A stretch of DNA of 64,000 nt from assembly GCA_029532625.1 (NCBI GenBank), contig JARFXM010000004.1, positions 4,712,001-4,776,000 of the forward strand, read 5' to 3'. Below are positions 1 to 12,700 of the stretch, in pieces (the first letter of the stretch is position 1; each line of letters begins with the position of its first letter). A program made the translations under genes and the position numbers. The notes beneath the pieces are model-generated. The model saw only the letters and a list, made by a program, of their open reading frames with translations, was not told where the DNA came from and did not search any database. The stretch comes from Lomentospora prolificans (taxonomy: Eukaryota > Ascomycota > Sordariomycetes > Microascales > Microascaceae).

Positions 1-805
1 TGTCGTTTCCGTTCTACAGCCTGAGGCTCATGACCTCTGTTGCTGAGTGGATTAATACTGGTACAAACGAAAAAAAGCCGCCCTTAGCTAGTCCTGCCTT
101 ATTCTCTTACTTTCTTTTCCTAATTTTTCTTTAATGCCAATGAAGACCCTTCTCCCAAGGCCTCTCGAGTCATGGCTGAATGTGTAGATGTATTATTGTC
201 CGAGACCTTTCTTGAGAGGCGAGCCTTTCTGTCTTGCATCAGTCGAATATCACAAAACACCCTTCTTGTCTGGCTGCTAATGTTGGTGTATTTTTGCTAC
301 TCTCACAACGCACTGCTAGCATCAAATGGACGAGAACTTGAAAACAAGCTGAACTAGATGACATGCAAGATCGAGCGTTCAAACCGCCGGAGGCCAAGGC
401 TCACAGAACCCCGCCCTTGCCACCCCGATGGTGCGGTCCGAATGAGGCGTATTTGGCACTTGCTATATGGTTTGACTTGACGGAAAAGCACACGTCTCAA
501 GAAACATGCGGAAAAATATTTTGCGGTAAAGACGAGCATCGACCTCGGATGCGTGACGAAGTGGGCCAGCGGAGCCTCAAGTATGTAGTTTGGGTAATGA
601 GGACAGTTGGAAACAAATGCTGAAACGACGCGGTAGTGAACAATAAATCACAATCTCACTACAGTAATTTCTTTGCTCGCTGTCTTCTCCTCCCTCTCCT
701 CCTACCCTCCTCCTCTTCGTTGCGGGGAAAACAAGACCCTAACCCACCATCTAGCGGCCTCGCTCGCTCCTATCGTGTTGATACATGCTTGGCGGGTTCT
801 CTCGC
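1..805. other. Left-edge intergenic DNA
   Basis: This is the downstream flank of the minus-strand BAX-inhibitor gene that ends at 806. The open frames here (for example 172-357 and 363-623) are short, show no recognisable domain and lack convincing splice partners. I see no gene, RNA or repeat that I can support. Confidence 0.5.
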
Positions 806-1767
806 TTAGTTGTTCTGGTTGTTAAGGATGCGGAGGATAGCGAGGAACAAGTTGATGATATCGAGGTAGAGGCTGATAGCGGCGGCAATCTCCTCCTCGA
901 CGTGAAGCTTCCTCATGATGAGTTGGGTGTCGATGAGGATGTAGACGCTGAAAAGGATGGCGGCGCCGAATCCAAGGAACAGATCGGTGGTCTTGGACTG
1001 GGGGAGGAAGAGGTAGACGAAGCTGAACATGACGAGGGCCCAGAGGGCGCCAAAGGCGTAGGGCATCCACGACGTGAAGTCATACTTGGTCTGGCAGGCG
1101 AAGGCGGTGAGGAACACGAAGATGCCTGCCGTGATGATGAGGGCGTTGAGGACGATGGAGACGTCGTAGAAGGAGACGATGAAGGAGATGGTGTAGGCCT
1201 CCAGGCCGGTGAAGAGGGCGAGGAAGGCGAGGTTGGTAGGGTAGGACTTGCGCTTCCAGTAGGTGAGGCCCATGAAGACCATGGAGCCGATGAGGGAGAT
1301 CCAGAGAAGGGTGGGGTTGGACTGAATCCATTGCTTGTAGCCGGTGGAGAAGAAGGAGACGGAGGAGAGGGCGGTGGTGGCGATGAGCTGGACGGAGAGG
1401 ATGGCGTAGACCTTTCGGACGAACTGGTTGCGGATATCGATGGTAGCTTCGGCTACGGATCCTCCGAACTGGAGTTTGGGTTCACCACGTTAGCGAATCC
1501 TCGGGCTGAGAGGGCATCGTGAGGGTTACTACCTCCCCGCGCGCACGGCGGGGGTGCTGGCTGGGTTCAGGGTCGGAGAAGGAAGGCGGGGGGGGGGAGA
1601 AAGCTTACCTTGAAGTCATCGGGAATGTTATCTTCGCTCGATCGCGGACCAGCAAAAAGCGGCGTGGAGCTGGTCGAAGCGGCGGACTCGGCCTGGTAGC
1701 TCGGCGGCGCCTGGGAGAACTCGTCGGGGTCCTGCGTGGGAGCAGGCGTATACTTGGCGTTCGACAT
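806..1767 (-). CDS. BXI1: BAX inhibitor-1 (TMBIM) family membrane protein
   Basis: Two exons, 1767-1609 and 1468-806, give 273 aa. The 140-bp intron (1469-1608) starts GTAAGC, carries a GCTAAC branch site and ends CAG; the join is in phase 0 and reads DDFK then FGGSVAEATIDIRNQFVRK. The N-terminal ~60 residues are polar and Pro/Ser-rich, as in fungal family members. They are followed by a compact series of hydrophobic helices, including GLEAYTISFIVSFYD, and a late segment with SVYILIDTQLIM, which is the family signature. TMBIM proteins sit in ER, Golgi or vacuolar membranes, act as pH-dependent Ca2+ leak channels and dampen cell death; in yeast the homologue is Bxi1/Ybh3. Family assignment is firm; the exact membrane is inferred. 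The gene is divergent from the ceramide synthase gene at 5375. Confidence 0.93.
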
Positions 1768-4700
1768 GACGTTGCGGGGGGTTACGGTTACACTTTTGGA
1801 GTTCGAATGCGCTTTCCGCTCGTGTTCCGACGGGCGAGACGAACAAGAGTAGTCCGTGTCGACAGGGGATTCCCAAACGAGATTGCGTTGAGGATTGGAA
1901 GGCTTTTTGAGAGGGGAAAACGTTTGTTGTAAGCCGAGGAGGCTGAGGGTCGTGTTTTAAGTTGTCGTCGTCGGACGAGGCGTAATCATCGGCTGCTCTT
2001 TCCTTGGGTGGGACGCGGAACGGCGGTCTTCTAATGCTTTCTAAGTAAGCGTCATGTGGCCTCGTGCAAGGCTCCAAGGTTGCCTCTCGGAGCAATGAGG
2101 CACCGCCGCACAGTGGCTACAGTGCTGTATGCACGTAATTTACAGTGTGTCTCTGTAGGAGATTTGGAGTTGAGGCACTGTACTTTGCCACCCCGGATTA
2201 TTATTACTCATACACTGTATCCGGATACAACGGTATAATTGGCCAGTACTCACCTTGCTGGGTCCCTCCATAGCCGGCAAGCACCTTTGACCCGGATCGG
2301 AGCCGAAGATGATGGAATAATGCCCATCCGGAATATTATTGTCTTTGACGTCCCGAGATCCTGGTTCGTTACCATACGGACGAGGTTATCCGGTCTCTAA
2401 CTCGGGAGATGACTTTCTCCTTGGATTGCAATATATCATGTTTGCGACAGAGAGTTAAAGGACAGAGTCAAAGGTACCCAGGGGCATAGGGTCTCCTTTT
2501 TGGAATTTATAGCCCCAGTGAACTTCCAATCAGCAACCCATCCTCATCCTTCAACAAAGCATTTCTACCCCAGACCACGACGGAGCTTGGCGCGTTCTCT
2601 CCAAGCTGGGAACGTTCGCAATGCTTTACTCGTTCACGGAACCGTTTAAGGAGGGTCGTACCGGAGCCACTTAGCCTATGCTTGGAAAGAAGACATTGAC
2701 GCGCTTCCGTTTACACCAGCTATTTTTGAGAGCGGCCAAGGTCCTGGCTTCTTCGGGTGTCATAAATTCCGAGCAGGAACATTTCCTTGAAGATGCGCCT
2801 GTTCGAACCGCGTCAGATGATTCTCCCCGCTGCTTTTGGAGTGGAACGGAGAGAGCACGAGCTAGCATCGCCCCAGCTCGTTTCGTAACTGCTAAAACGT
2901 GGAACCTGTGGGTTTAGGATAATGGTGCCATAGGCTCTGGGCTAACGACAGCAGCACAGCAGATCAATGCACTGCGCGAATAGATCCAAGCTAGCCCTGC
3001 AGAGTCCGGCTCTTGAGCGCTCGTGCGGCCCCTCAGTCCACAAATCCAATGCGCGGTCAAACTGCGAAGAGGGGATCTGGCGTACGAATCCTGGTGAGTT
3101 GTTGGTGAGGGGTGCAGATGCATAATGAAAAGCGTTGAGGGAAAATAACCCGCAGTACCAGCCGTTACATTGATGTTCCAGTTTCTCCCAGTTGATATTA
3201 TATGGGGAGAATTGCTCGTACGTACAAGTGGACGGGCCCGGGGGTGGCTTGATGGCGAGTGAGATATGATGCACGGAATATTTTACTAGAATTTGGAGCA
3301 AGAGAGCCAGCAATCTTGTTATCATCGGGAGGGGGCTTCAATTAAATTTGACCATAACAATTTGATCGCCTGTCTCCTCCACGAAGGCGAAGCTCCCCGC
3401 TCCCTGCAAACGTGGTTTTACTGGGCTTTGCAAGCATGAAGTAGGACGGCACCGTGGGGAGTGGAGCGGTGCGTATGTGCAAGTATAAGGTGAGGAGAGC
3501 AGCAGCTCATCAGTATTATCCACAAATCCAAGCTTTTGGGCGCCGCCGCAGGTGAAATACTTGAGTGGGCGAAAACATCCGAGTCGAGGAGTTTACAGCC
3601 AAGAACATGGATGATGTATAAAAACATGCGTATGGACGAGAGGAGAGAGATTGCATGGATGCGTATGAAAGGGGACGGAGATTACGAGCCTCTATATATT
3701 AGATATCACGTATTAGTGTAGCAGCGGGATGGACATTTCGTGGCTTGCTTTGGCCAGCGGATGGTGAAATGTGCCTGAGGGACGGGCTACATTATCCAGG
3801 CGCCCGTTTCCAAGGGCAGAGATGGGGTGCGTGTGTGATTGGGGCGTTGTTACTTGCTGGACCAACCCGACGAGCAAGATGGGGTGGGAAGATGAATTGA
3901 CGAATTGGCGAGTCGGCAATTGCGGTTGGGATCATTGATGGGGGAACAAGATGGAGCAGCATTCAAGGCAGGCAACAGAATTAAACATGAAAAGTGACCA
4001 GGGGGGGAAGGCAAGCCCAATCCACTGGTCTAGACCGAATTAAAAGAAAAAAAAAAAAGGACCGCCTGGCGTAAGATAGCTGTTTGCTGGTCCTACTTGG
4101 AAACAAAACTCCCTGATTGATAGTTACAAGTTGGATTGAACCCGTGCGGAAACACAAATCTGATGGGTTCACGAAAGCAGAAATGGGGAAAGGGGCCCAA
4201 TGTTCCGACTTGTCAGGTACCGCCTGGCAAAGGCAGGCCGTGACTTGACAGTGAAATTGGAGCATTGACTGTTTTTTAATGACTGCTTCCCTGTCGATGA
4301 TGATCCATTTTGACTGACGGCCAACGACCCTGAAATTCTACAAGTATAGCGGCTTCCAGGCCCCTGTCAGAAGACCAGGGGCAACATCATAATGTAGCAC
4401 TGTGCCTGAGAGGAACCTCGAGAAGAGGTTAGAGAAACCAATAAAAGAAAGGGACGTTGAACACTGTCCAAAGAATGGACTCCAGCAATACTTGCATTAA
4501 CATTTGGCCCCTTAAAAAAGTTACCTGATCTTGGAATTGGAAGAAAACCATGGGTCACACAATTGGAAGTATATGGTGCTCAATAAGAGACAGCACTCAT
4601 TACTCGTCCTCCATAATTGAGTACTTGAGCATCAATTAGGCACAGCTATCACAATTCGAACTTGATCAATCGTTGATGCTGGCCAATTCCGGTGACCTGT

Positions 4701-5374
4701 GCACCTGCAAACCCAGTGCTTCGAGTGCGACACCAACTCCATCTCGCTCGTCTCCTGACCGCCTTCTCGGATGGGGAATTGAACCACGCAATTGAGGTCT
4801 GTCGAAGGTTGTCTCCAGCCAGCGTTGATACCTCCCACTGTCTTGTCTCCCTTGTCTTCCTCGACTCTTCCCGGCCGTCCCTGCCTGCTCAGCCAGTCTG
4901 TCACCCCGCCGTGTTTCCAATTGATCTTCTGATCCCGTTCTTTTTTTTTTTTTTTTCTTGCTTTCTCCTTGTCCCGTGTTGGGTTGTTACCCGTCCTTTT
5001 AGCAGACATTTTTACCTTTGCACCTTCGGGCGTGTGTCGCTATTCTTTTGCTCCCTGTTTCTGTTGATCGGTGGCTGTGGGCTTTGATCGCAATCGCCCC
5101 TTTTTCTAGCGCTCATTCCCCAGTTTCCATATTTCCCACCCTCGACCCGCCCAGCATCTGAAAAAAAAGCTAAAAACGCTTTCCACGCGCACCAAGCTGA
5201 CCGGAGAACGGGACCAGGGGCAAACCGAGGCACGGCCACCTATATCCACACATTCCCCAGCTTCTGCTTTTCTCTCAACAAACAAAAAGAAAAAAGTAAA
5301 AAAAAAAGGTTCCAAACCTGCCTGCGATAACCCTCCTAAGCAAACCGACAGCCCTCCACGAAATTCCGGCGACG
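1768..5374. other. Long divergent intergenic region (BXI1 / LAG1)
   Basis: 3.6 kb separates the divergently transcribed BAX-inhibitor and ceramide synthase genes and must contain both promoters. The last ~600 bp before 5375 are pyrimidine- and then purine-rich, with a T-run near 4942-4956 and A-rich tracts at 5160-5310, typical of fungal core promoters and leaders. The 127-aa frame at 2942-3325 (-) starts with a hydrophobic stretch but has no family match and no splice support, so I do not call it a gene. Confidence 0.5.
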
Positions 5375-7272
5375 ATGGCGACGTCTACGCGACCGCAGGC
5401 GGCGGCGGCGACCTCGCGCGCGGACTACATGAACGGACCCCTCTACAAGCAGAGGACCAACGTCGTGTTGGTCAGGAGAGTACGCAGGAAAGACGAGGGC
5501 AGCTTCAGGTTATTAGCACGCCTGTTTATCGAGAACCAAATCGGTACGTGTGTACTCGGCTACTGTCTCTCGTCGTCGTCGTCGTGTATTTTCGACTCAT
5601 AATGGCTTCCCTGCTCCGGTCCGTTGCCTTCGTCCTTTTTTCGACGCCTTGGGCCCTGTCGTGACAAAGAATAGGCCAAAGTTTTTAAGCTTCAGGGCGC
5701 GTTGCGAGATGGACGATGGCGCGACAGGTCCTGCGAAGGCCCCGCAAACCTGGGAACGCTCCCAACTCAATTCCTAGCCCAGCCCCGATTGATGTCTCTC
5801 CTGACGTCAAACAACCGTTCCGGAGCCTCAATCGCCCAAAATAGCCTTTTTCTTGCCCATTCCTTTTTTGTTTCTCTCGTCTCGGCTGCCCTAGATAAAG
5901 CTAACTCTGAGTCTCCGTGATAGGCCTCGCTTTCAACCTCATCGCCCTCCTTCTCCTCGCGCATGCCTTCATCCCTAAAGCTAGGCCGGTGACCGGCAAG
6001 TTCTTCACATACTCGTACTTCAACCCCGACACCGGCAAATACGGCGTTGGCTTTGACGATGGCTACTTCATCTCCTTCTGCATTATCCTCTTTACCGGCC
6101 TCCGCGCCAGCACCATGGAATACGTCCTTGCCCCGATCGCCAAGCTCGGTGGTGTGTCTAAGAGGAAGGACTTGACTCGCTTTAGCGAGCAGGCTTGGTT
6201 GCTGGTGTACTATACCATCTTTTGGCCTCTCGGTGTTGTATGTTGGAACTTGATAGCTACTCCCGCTAAGACAATCCCAGTAGAGGTGTTAACAATAGTC
6301 GCTGCAGTATATTTACTACAACTCCAAGTACTGGCTCAGTCTCCAGGAACTCTGGACCGATTGGCCTGACCGCGAGCTTTCCGGCCTCGTCAAAGGCTAC
6401 GTGTTGGCCCAGTGGGCTTTCTGGCTCCAGCAGATCCTCGTAATCTACATGGAGGAGCGCCGCAAGGATCACAACCAGATGCTTACCCACCACTTCATTA
6501 CCATCGGCCTGCTCTCGTCATGCTACTTCTACCACCACACCCGTGTCGGCAACCTTATCCTCGTTCTTATGGATGTCGTCGACATTTTCCTCCCTGTACG
6601 TCGCTCAACGCGCGTCCTGTACATATTCCCGCCATTGCTAACTGGATTTTTCTGCAGCTCGCCAAGTGCCTCAAATACACTGGCTATACAACCATCTGCG
6701 ACGTCGTGTTCGGCGTCTTCATGGTCTCATGGGTCTTTGCTCGCCACATCTTCTACTTGATGGTCTGCTGGTCCATCTACGCCCACACCCCCCAGTACCT
6801 TCCCAGTGGCTGCTTTGAGGGTGGCGTCACCAACCTCACCGGCCCCCACGCCGCGCCTGAGGACTATGGCTACATCCTTGAGCCTTTCTACAAACCCGAG
6901 GGCCGCATCTGCTTTACCACCGCCGTCAAGTGGGCCTTCTTGGGTTCTCTGCTCGCTCTTCAGGTTCTTACCATCCTGTGGTTCTGCATGATTGTGCGTG
7001 TTGCCATCCGGGTTGTCAGCGGTGGCTCCGCGGATGACATCCGTAGTGACGACGAGTGTGATAACGACGACGAGGAAGAGGTGGAAGAGGAAGTTATTGA
7101 GGCCCTTGAGGAGGAAGTTGGCGTCGACGAGATCGACCTTAAGAACTGGGAGAGGAGGGCCGGTGTCAAGAGGGGAGCGGGGGCCGCCACGGCTTCCGGC
7201 GTCAGCCTACCCGGACATAGCGATAGGAAGGAACTGCTAGGCAGGATTGGCTGCGAAAAGCAGGTCGATTAA
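5375..7272 (+). CDS. LAG1: Ceramide synthase (TLC domain, Lag1/Lac1 family)
   Basis: Four exons, 5375-5543, 5924-6237, 6308-6595 and 6658-7272, give 461 aa. Introns are 380, 70 and 62 bp; the first has donor GTACGT, a GCTAAC branch and acceptor TAG. The protein joins sphingoid bases to fatty acyl-CoA in the ER to make (dihydro)ceramide. The TLC/Lag1p motif is intact: THHF with His222-His223, then YHHTR with His237-His238, followed by the acidic DVVDIF segment that continues across intron 3 into LAKCLKY. Several hydrophobic helices flank it. The luminal loop before the last helix contains an unusually long PSGCFEGGVTN...PEDYG stretch, as in fungal enzymes. The C-terminus is cytosolic-looking and highly acidic (Asp/Glu runs around residues 380-410), then basic. 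Fungi often have two paralogues (BarA/LagA types); I cannot tell which this is. Confidence 0.95.
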
Positions 7273-8547
7273 AATGATTGCAAGGATGACGAGTCTTGTG
7301 AGACCAACATTTCTCAGGAGGAGAGAGATGGTCGATGAGACGAAAAGAACTGATGACAAATGGTGGGAGCGAATCAGGCTCGAGATGTATTTAATGCTGT
7401 GGGAAGAACCGACGACGATATGGATTCTGGACGTGAAGGGAGGACTGGTTTCTCGATACCTCCATTTCCCCGGGCCGTCGAACGAGCTTGAAAGAAAGAA
7501 AGCTATGCAAAGAAAATTGGGATATCTTTTTTTTTGTTTGATTTTGGGAACTGAAAAACATCATTATAGATTTCTTTGTTTTTTCTCGTCATTTTTTGTT
7601 CAATTTTTTTTTATCCGAGGAAAAGGGGGAATAAGCGGGATCTTCTTGTAACTCCTCTCGTTCTGTGTGATATTCAACAGAATATTAATGTGTGAGAACT
7701 GGATATATATAATTTGGTAAGAAAACCAAAGCGATTTCCGGCGCCTATGGTGTTCATCTGCCTTGCTCCTAACTGTGGAAAACGCATGCGTCTCCTTCGC
7801 ACGGGTAGACTGAGGCTGGAAGGAGACGGGACCAGCTACTGCTATTCATTCTATCAAACTTGAACTTGCCCTACGCTCGCCTTACAAGCATATTTGGCTG
7901 GCACTCAGAGAGGTTCGCTCGCATTTCATCGTTGATTTCTTCTTCATTTACTATCTCTCTATCTCGTCTGCTCCTCGAGCTCGAACCCTTGTCCAAGCAA
8001 AGGTCCGGTCATACTTGGTACTTTCTCTTCACAAAAAGGGTATGTATGTATGTCAATCCCTCTCCGCCTCTCCGACACCGTATGCGGAAGGCAAAAGAAA
8101 ACGCGACCGAAGATGGAAAATCATGCGCCTGTCCCATCCCTTTTTCTCTCTCTATATATATATGTCTAATGTCCAGAAGAAACGGAAAGACGGAAAAAAA
8201 AAAAAAAAAGGCAAATATGTCCAGTAAGTCGAGGTCCGCTTCTAACGACGGTCAAAGCGGGTGTTGCCATCTCCGTCTTCGCAGGGCCCCAAGAAAAAAT
8301 GTGTAAGAGTTATACAATGACGCCCAGTCTCTTTCGAGTTCGAGGGCGAGGGAGAGGAAATAAAGTCTTCCCAAGGGCAAGTCCGAAGTCTAAATTTCCT
8401 TCGGTTGGTGGATCGGTGTCGCTTTCGACAGTTCATGTCTCGTCATTAAGGGCGAGCTGTATGTAACGCTTCGAGCCCGCTTGTAATAAAAAGAGAGGGA
8501 AAGGAATAATACAACTCAATGGGCTACCAGGGCATCGGTGAAACGCC
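7273..8547. other. Convergent intergenic region (LAG1 / OCH1-like)
   Basis: 1.3 kb between two converging genes, so mostly 3' untranslated and terminator DNA. It contains T-rich stretches (7527-7610), a TATA repeat near 8155-8163 and an A-run near 8195-8210. The 134- and 148-aa frames here are low-complexity read-throughs without domain content. No gene seen. Confidence 0.55.
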
Positions 8548-9777
8548 TTAGTCAAAGATTTCACCGATATGGCGCTCATGCTCCGGCTTCCAGGTACCTA
8601 TATGGGCAAGCTTGATTAGCACAAATGTTTACCACGCGTCATAAAATCTTGCCATGTTCTTCTTACCTTCAAAGTCGTGCCTAACCATTGCCTGGGGATC
8701 GTCGTACTCGCCGGCACCCATTTGCTTGACGCCGGGCGAGAACCCCGTGATCGGCAATACGACGACATCGCCCACCTTCTTGGGCTCCGTGATACCCGTG
8801 AAGTTATGCCAGTCAAGAACTGCTCCACTGGCCTTGGTGTTGAAGAACCTCTCGTCGTTAAAGTAGTCGAACAATGCGTCGGTCCAGATAGCGGGGCCGG
8901 TAAACTCAATAACGTTCTTGTCGAGCGTCTTTTGCAGAGTTCCAGCGCGCTTACGCTTCAGGGTCTCCTCAGTGATGCGGACGATAACCTCACGGAGGGC
9001 GGGGTGGCCGGGCTTGGCCTGGATAGTCCATTGGCAGAACTGGATGCGACGGCTGTACCAATCTGCCCAGTCCTCCCGGTCAGGGTCGGCTTCAATGCCA
9101 ATGACAAGGCCGACAGTATTACGAGGAATACTCTGGGGCACCCACTCAAGCGCACTCCGGAGGGCAAAGGTGTCGATATCGGAGTAGATTCCGCCACGGG
9201 CGTAGAGGATCAGGTAGCGGAAGAAGTCAGCGCGAAGGACAGGAAGAGGGAGCGACTTATAGGCCTCGAGCACAGTGGGGACGGACGCATAGAGAAGGCT
9301 AAGGAGGGAGTTGGCTACGTCGTCGGTGATAACCTCGTGGATGAAGCCGGGGTGCTCCTCCGTCCAGCTAGTCTCGTGATCGCGGAACTCGAAGCCGTCG
9401 TCTCGCGGGGTACGCTTCCACGTCTGCCAGATGTAGGCGGGGAACTTAGACTTGAGCTGGTACGGGTATTGGTATGCGAGCTGCTCGCGCAGTGGGAGCT
9501 TCGACAGATCGATCATGGGCTTCTGTGCGGCAGGAGCCTCATTTTCGGGTTGGCTAACGCTACTATCGCCGTTCGCTTGTGACGAGGAGGTGGGCTTCTT
9601 CTGAGAGCCATCGGCGTCTTTGCTGGTGGCGGATTTGGACACTTCGCCAAGAGTCCCCTCAGTCTCGTGTGACCTCGAGAGGAGGAAGAGCATAGTCAGG
9701 AGAAAGGCAGCTGCCACGAGGGCCCTTTTGAAGGAGAGCATCTTCACTCTAAGTCTTTGAAGATATTTCGATAACAA
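8548..9777 (-). CDS. OCH1: GT32 alpha-1,6-mannosyltransferase, Och1-like
   Basis: Two exons, 9777-8667 and 8597-8548, give 386 aa. The 69-bp intron (8598-8666; donor GTAAGA, branch GCTAAT, acceptor TAG) splits a Gly codon and adds the C-terminal tail TWKPEHERHIGEIFD. Without splicing the frame runs on 12 codons and stops, losing this tail. The enzyme starts outer-chain N-glycan mannosylation in the Golgi. It is a type II membrane protein with a signal anchor at residues ~17-35, a Ser/Thr/Gln-rich stem to ~90, then the GT32 fold with IWQTWK, LRADFFRYLILYARGG and the DXD motif Asp200-Ile-Asp202 in GGIYSDIDT that binds GDP-mannose/Mn2+. A second Met at residue 13 could also start translation. 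It could be the paralogue Hoc1; family certainty is high, Och1 versus Hoc1 is less sure. Confidence 0.9.
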
Positions 9778-12700
9778 TGTGCTAGGCTCGGTGGTGGTGG
9801 ATCGATGGAATGCTCCAATCGCGTCGGAATGTAGTGGCGAAAGTCGGGTATCTAAAGCGGGCGTGAGGTGGAAGAAGGGTGACGGAAACGAGCTTCACGT
9901 CTACCACAGAACCGGGAAATAAACCAAGAGCAAGCAGCAACAACTATCCAGCGCGCTTTAGCGAGTGATCGAATGGGCAATGCCTCAATAGAGTCGATGA
10001 ATGGCGCCCAATTTCGACACTTGTGGGGCTGAAAGAAGGCTGGCTTGCTCGCGAAGAGAGCATAGAATCAAAGGCAAGGCAAAGTCGTTCCTTACTGATT
10101 ACAATATGAAAATATGCATGACGAAAGAAATATGGAAGGGAACAGCGCCCATGGCCCAGGTGTGAAGAAAAGAAGAGGGAAGAAAAGGAACTTGGGAGAA
10201 ACGACAAGTCGAGGAAGGAGGTCGAGGAATAGATGAGGTAGGGTCTGCCCCTGGTGACGACTAACTTTTTTGTGCCAGGCTTGGTTTCGTTCAGCTAAGC
10301 TAATACAGTGTGTAACCAGAACGGGTCCCTGCAAGTGGGAAATACGTCAACTATTATTTGTAGACCGACAGAGTACGTCGTCGCAGCGCGCCGGTTGGTG
10401 TAAGTTGGCGTTAGCGCTATCCGTCTCGTAATCGACCAAGATTCCGAGTTTCGGGGCCTCCAACACACATTCAGCATGCTGCAACTCGCATCATTCCATT
10501 GATCCATGACAAAAGAAACCAGGTACGGGCCCGGGGTCTGGTATCTCGTTCTAAAATTCGTATCACTACTAGCTTGTACATACATACACACCAACGCTGG
10601 CTTCTGTCCGTATCGCCTGGCCACTAGCTGGCAAAGAGCGCGGACTAGCACTGAGTTTCAGTGGTTTAATTGGCCGATGGGCCAGCCAGCCAAGTAGCAT
10701 AGCACGAGGGAACCGACGAGCAAGCTTGAGCACACCTCTCAATTCGTTGCCCTACACACTGCGCACGCTGGCTAGTGCTTTGGGATACACGGGAAGGGAC
10801 TGGACAAGAGGAGAAGTGCAGGGGCCGAATAAGAGTTGGCCAACGCCATTTGGAATGTCCAATTTGATTTTGAATCAACGTTCAGCGGAAGGCGGTACCG
10901 GACTTCTCAACTATGATCTTCGCAATATACCTACCACCTTGGACAAGGCGCGCAGACCAGGCCCTGTGCAAGCATCCATTCTGATTGTTGGAATGCAAAG
11001 AAAAGAAAAGAAAAAGAGACGTACTGGAAATGGGGGTCCCGTTTGTTTCGGATCTACTGGTATCCATTCAGGCTCCGTCGAGATTTTATCTCCACATAGG
11101 TCCGTAACGACCTGGTATTTGCGTGTACAATACCCACACTTAACAAGGACTAATGACGGCCTGATACTTGCCCGGATACTTCGCCGGGGATTCGCTCCCA
11201 GAGACAAAAGGCGGACAAGGGTACGATTGTCTTCCATGGATACTACTCACACATAGACTTGTCTCACCGCGGACCCGATCGTCTCCACTCGGACAGGACG
11301 TTAGCTCCAGATACCCTCACCCCCATTTTCAAAATTCTCCCTTTCGTCATCGTTCAAGGGTCTCGGTCCTCTAGTTTATCCTCTCGCCAATACATCGCAA
11401 GACGGAGATGCCCATCAAACGTACACATGTAGCCGGCGTAGCTCTCAACTACAAGTACTCCAAACTCAGCCCCTATCACCAGCGCATAAAGGAGCTCATC
11501 TCGACTGCTTCAGACCATTGCCTCACCAGTGACATCTTCTAGCTTGACGTTAGCAGCAGATGAATGGTTGCCCACGCAATCGCCACAGCCCTTTCTCGAC
11601 ATTACAAGCCGCCAAGAGAGAAAGAAGGTGTCCTTCTCGAAGCCCCCTAGCAGCTTAGCCCCTTTCGAACGGCCTGTGTTTCCAAACATCCAAAATTAGA
11701 CCTGTGACCGGCCTGTTCCCAAATCCTAGTGTCATTGGTCAGTAGCCAGCCACGGAATCGACAAAAGAGCATTAGCAAGGCGAACCATGACTATCAGTTC
11801 TCCCGCCGAGTCTGTTCGAGATCGGCAGCGTTCATTTCGTCCGCTCTCGATAAATCCGCCCACCTTTTTGCAGCTGAAACATTGATGGCCCCTCAGATAA
11901 CCTCGTTTTAGTACAGAGACCCACCTAGCCACCTCTGTGGCTTCTCCAGATCTCCCAAATCTCGTCTATCAACCGTTCAATGAAGAGAGAGATTTGCAGC
12001 AAGTACACAACTTCCTTCTTTCGAGAGTGGCCATTCCTAGCCTTTTTCACGCCTCTGTCTCGCTCACTCATCTCACGAGGTCCCGCGCACCCTAGACTCG
12101 GAGTGTCGGGGACACATTTTTGCTTCGGAACATGGAATGAATCAGTGGCATACTTGGCACCCCTCCCCCCGGGCGTGGGATGACAAAGTGAAGCACGCAT
12201 TATTATAAAAATCTGTGGTTCTCGGGGTGTGGCAGGGATTCGGATCTACACTCAACCACACGCGTACCAAGCACCAGACGGGAAGATCTTCGGAGTGTCG
12301 TTTGGGTCGATCAATGATCCTTTCCTAATTTTCTTTCGAGGGATCAAACCTCATTTACTGAGCAATCGCCTCGAGTAGATGGAATTTCCCTCAGGTAGAT
12401 TTCTTCCAGATTAGTCTCTCTAAAAGGTTTGATCGAGAACCTTGTGTGTCGACACACATCGGACAATGGAGTCCTTAATCTCTGCTCACCCCTATTGATA
12501 TTTTTGGGACTTTCTCCGTCGAGATTGGAGCAGAAATGTTTTCGTGTTTCAGAGGTATTAGATGAGGAACCTCCTTCCCCGGGCCGCGGGGCATTGTTCC
12601 TCCCACCACGCGAGTGGGAAATCATGAGGTCCGAATCCGAGCTGAATCAATAAGCGGCCATGCAGGGCAGAGCTGCGCTGTAGGTCATGCATAGTTGCAG

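Noticed and set aside
785..1522. 245-aa plus-strand frame rich in Glu/Gly/Asp
   Set aside because: It is the antisense shadow of the BAX inhibitor gene, including its intron.
8677..9582. 301-aa plus-strand frame
   Set aside because: It lies wholly antisense to the Och1-like gene, which has clear GT32 motifs.
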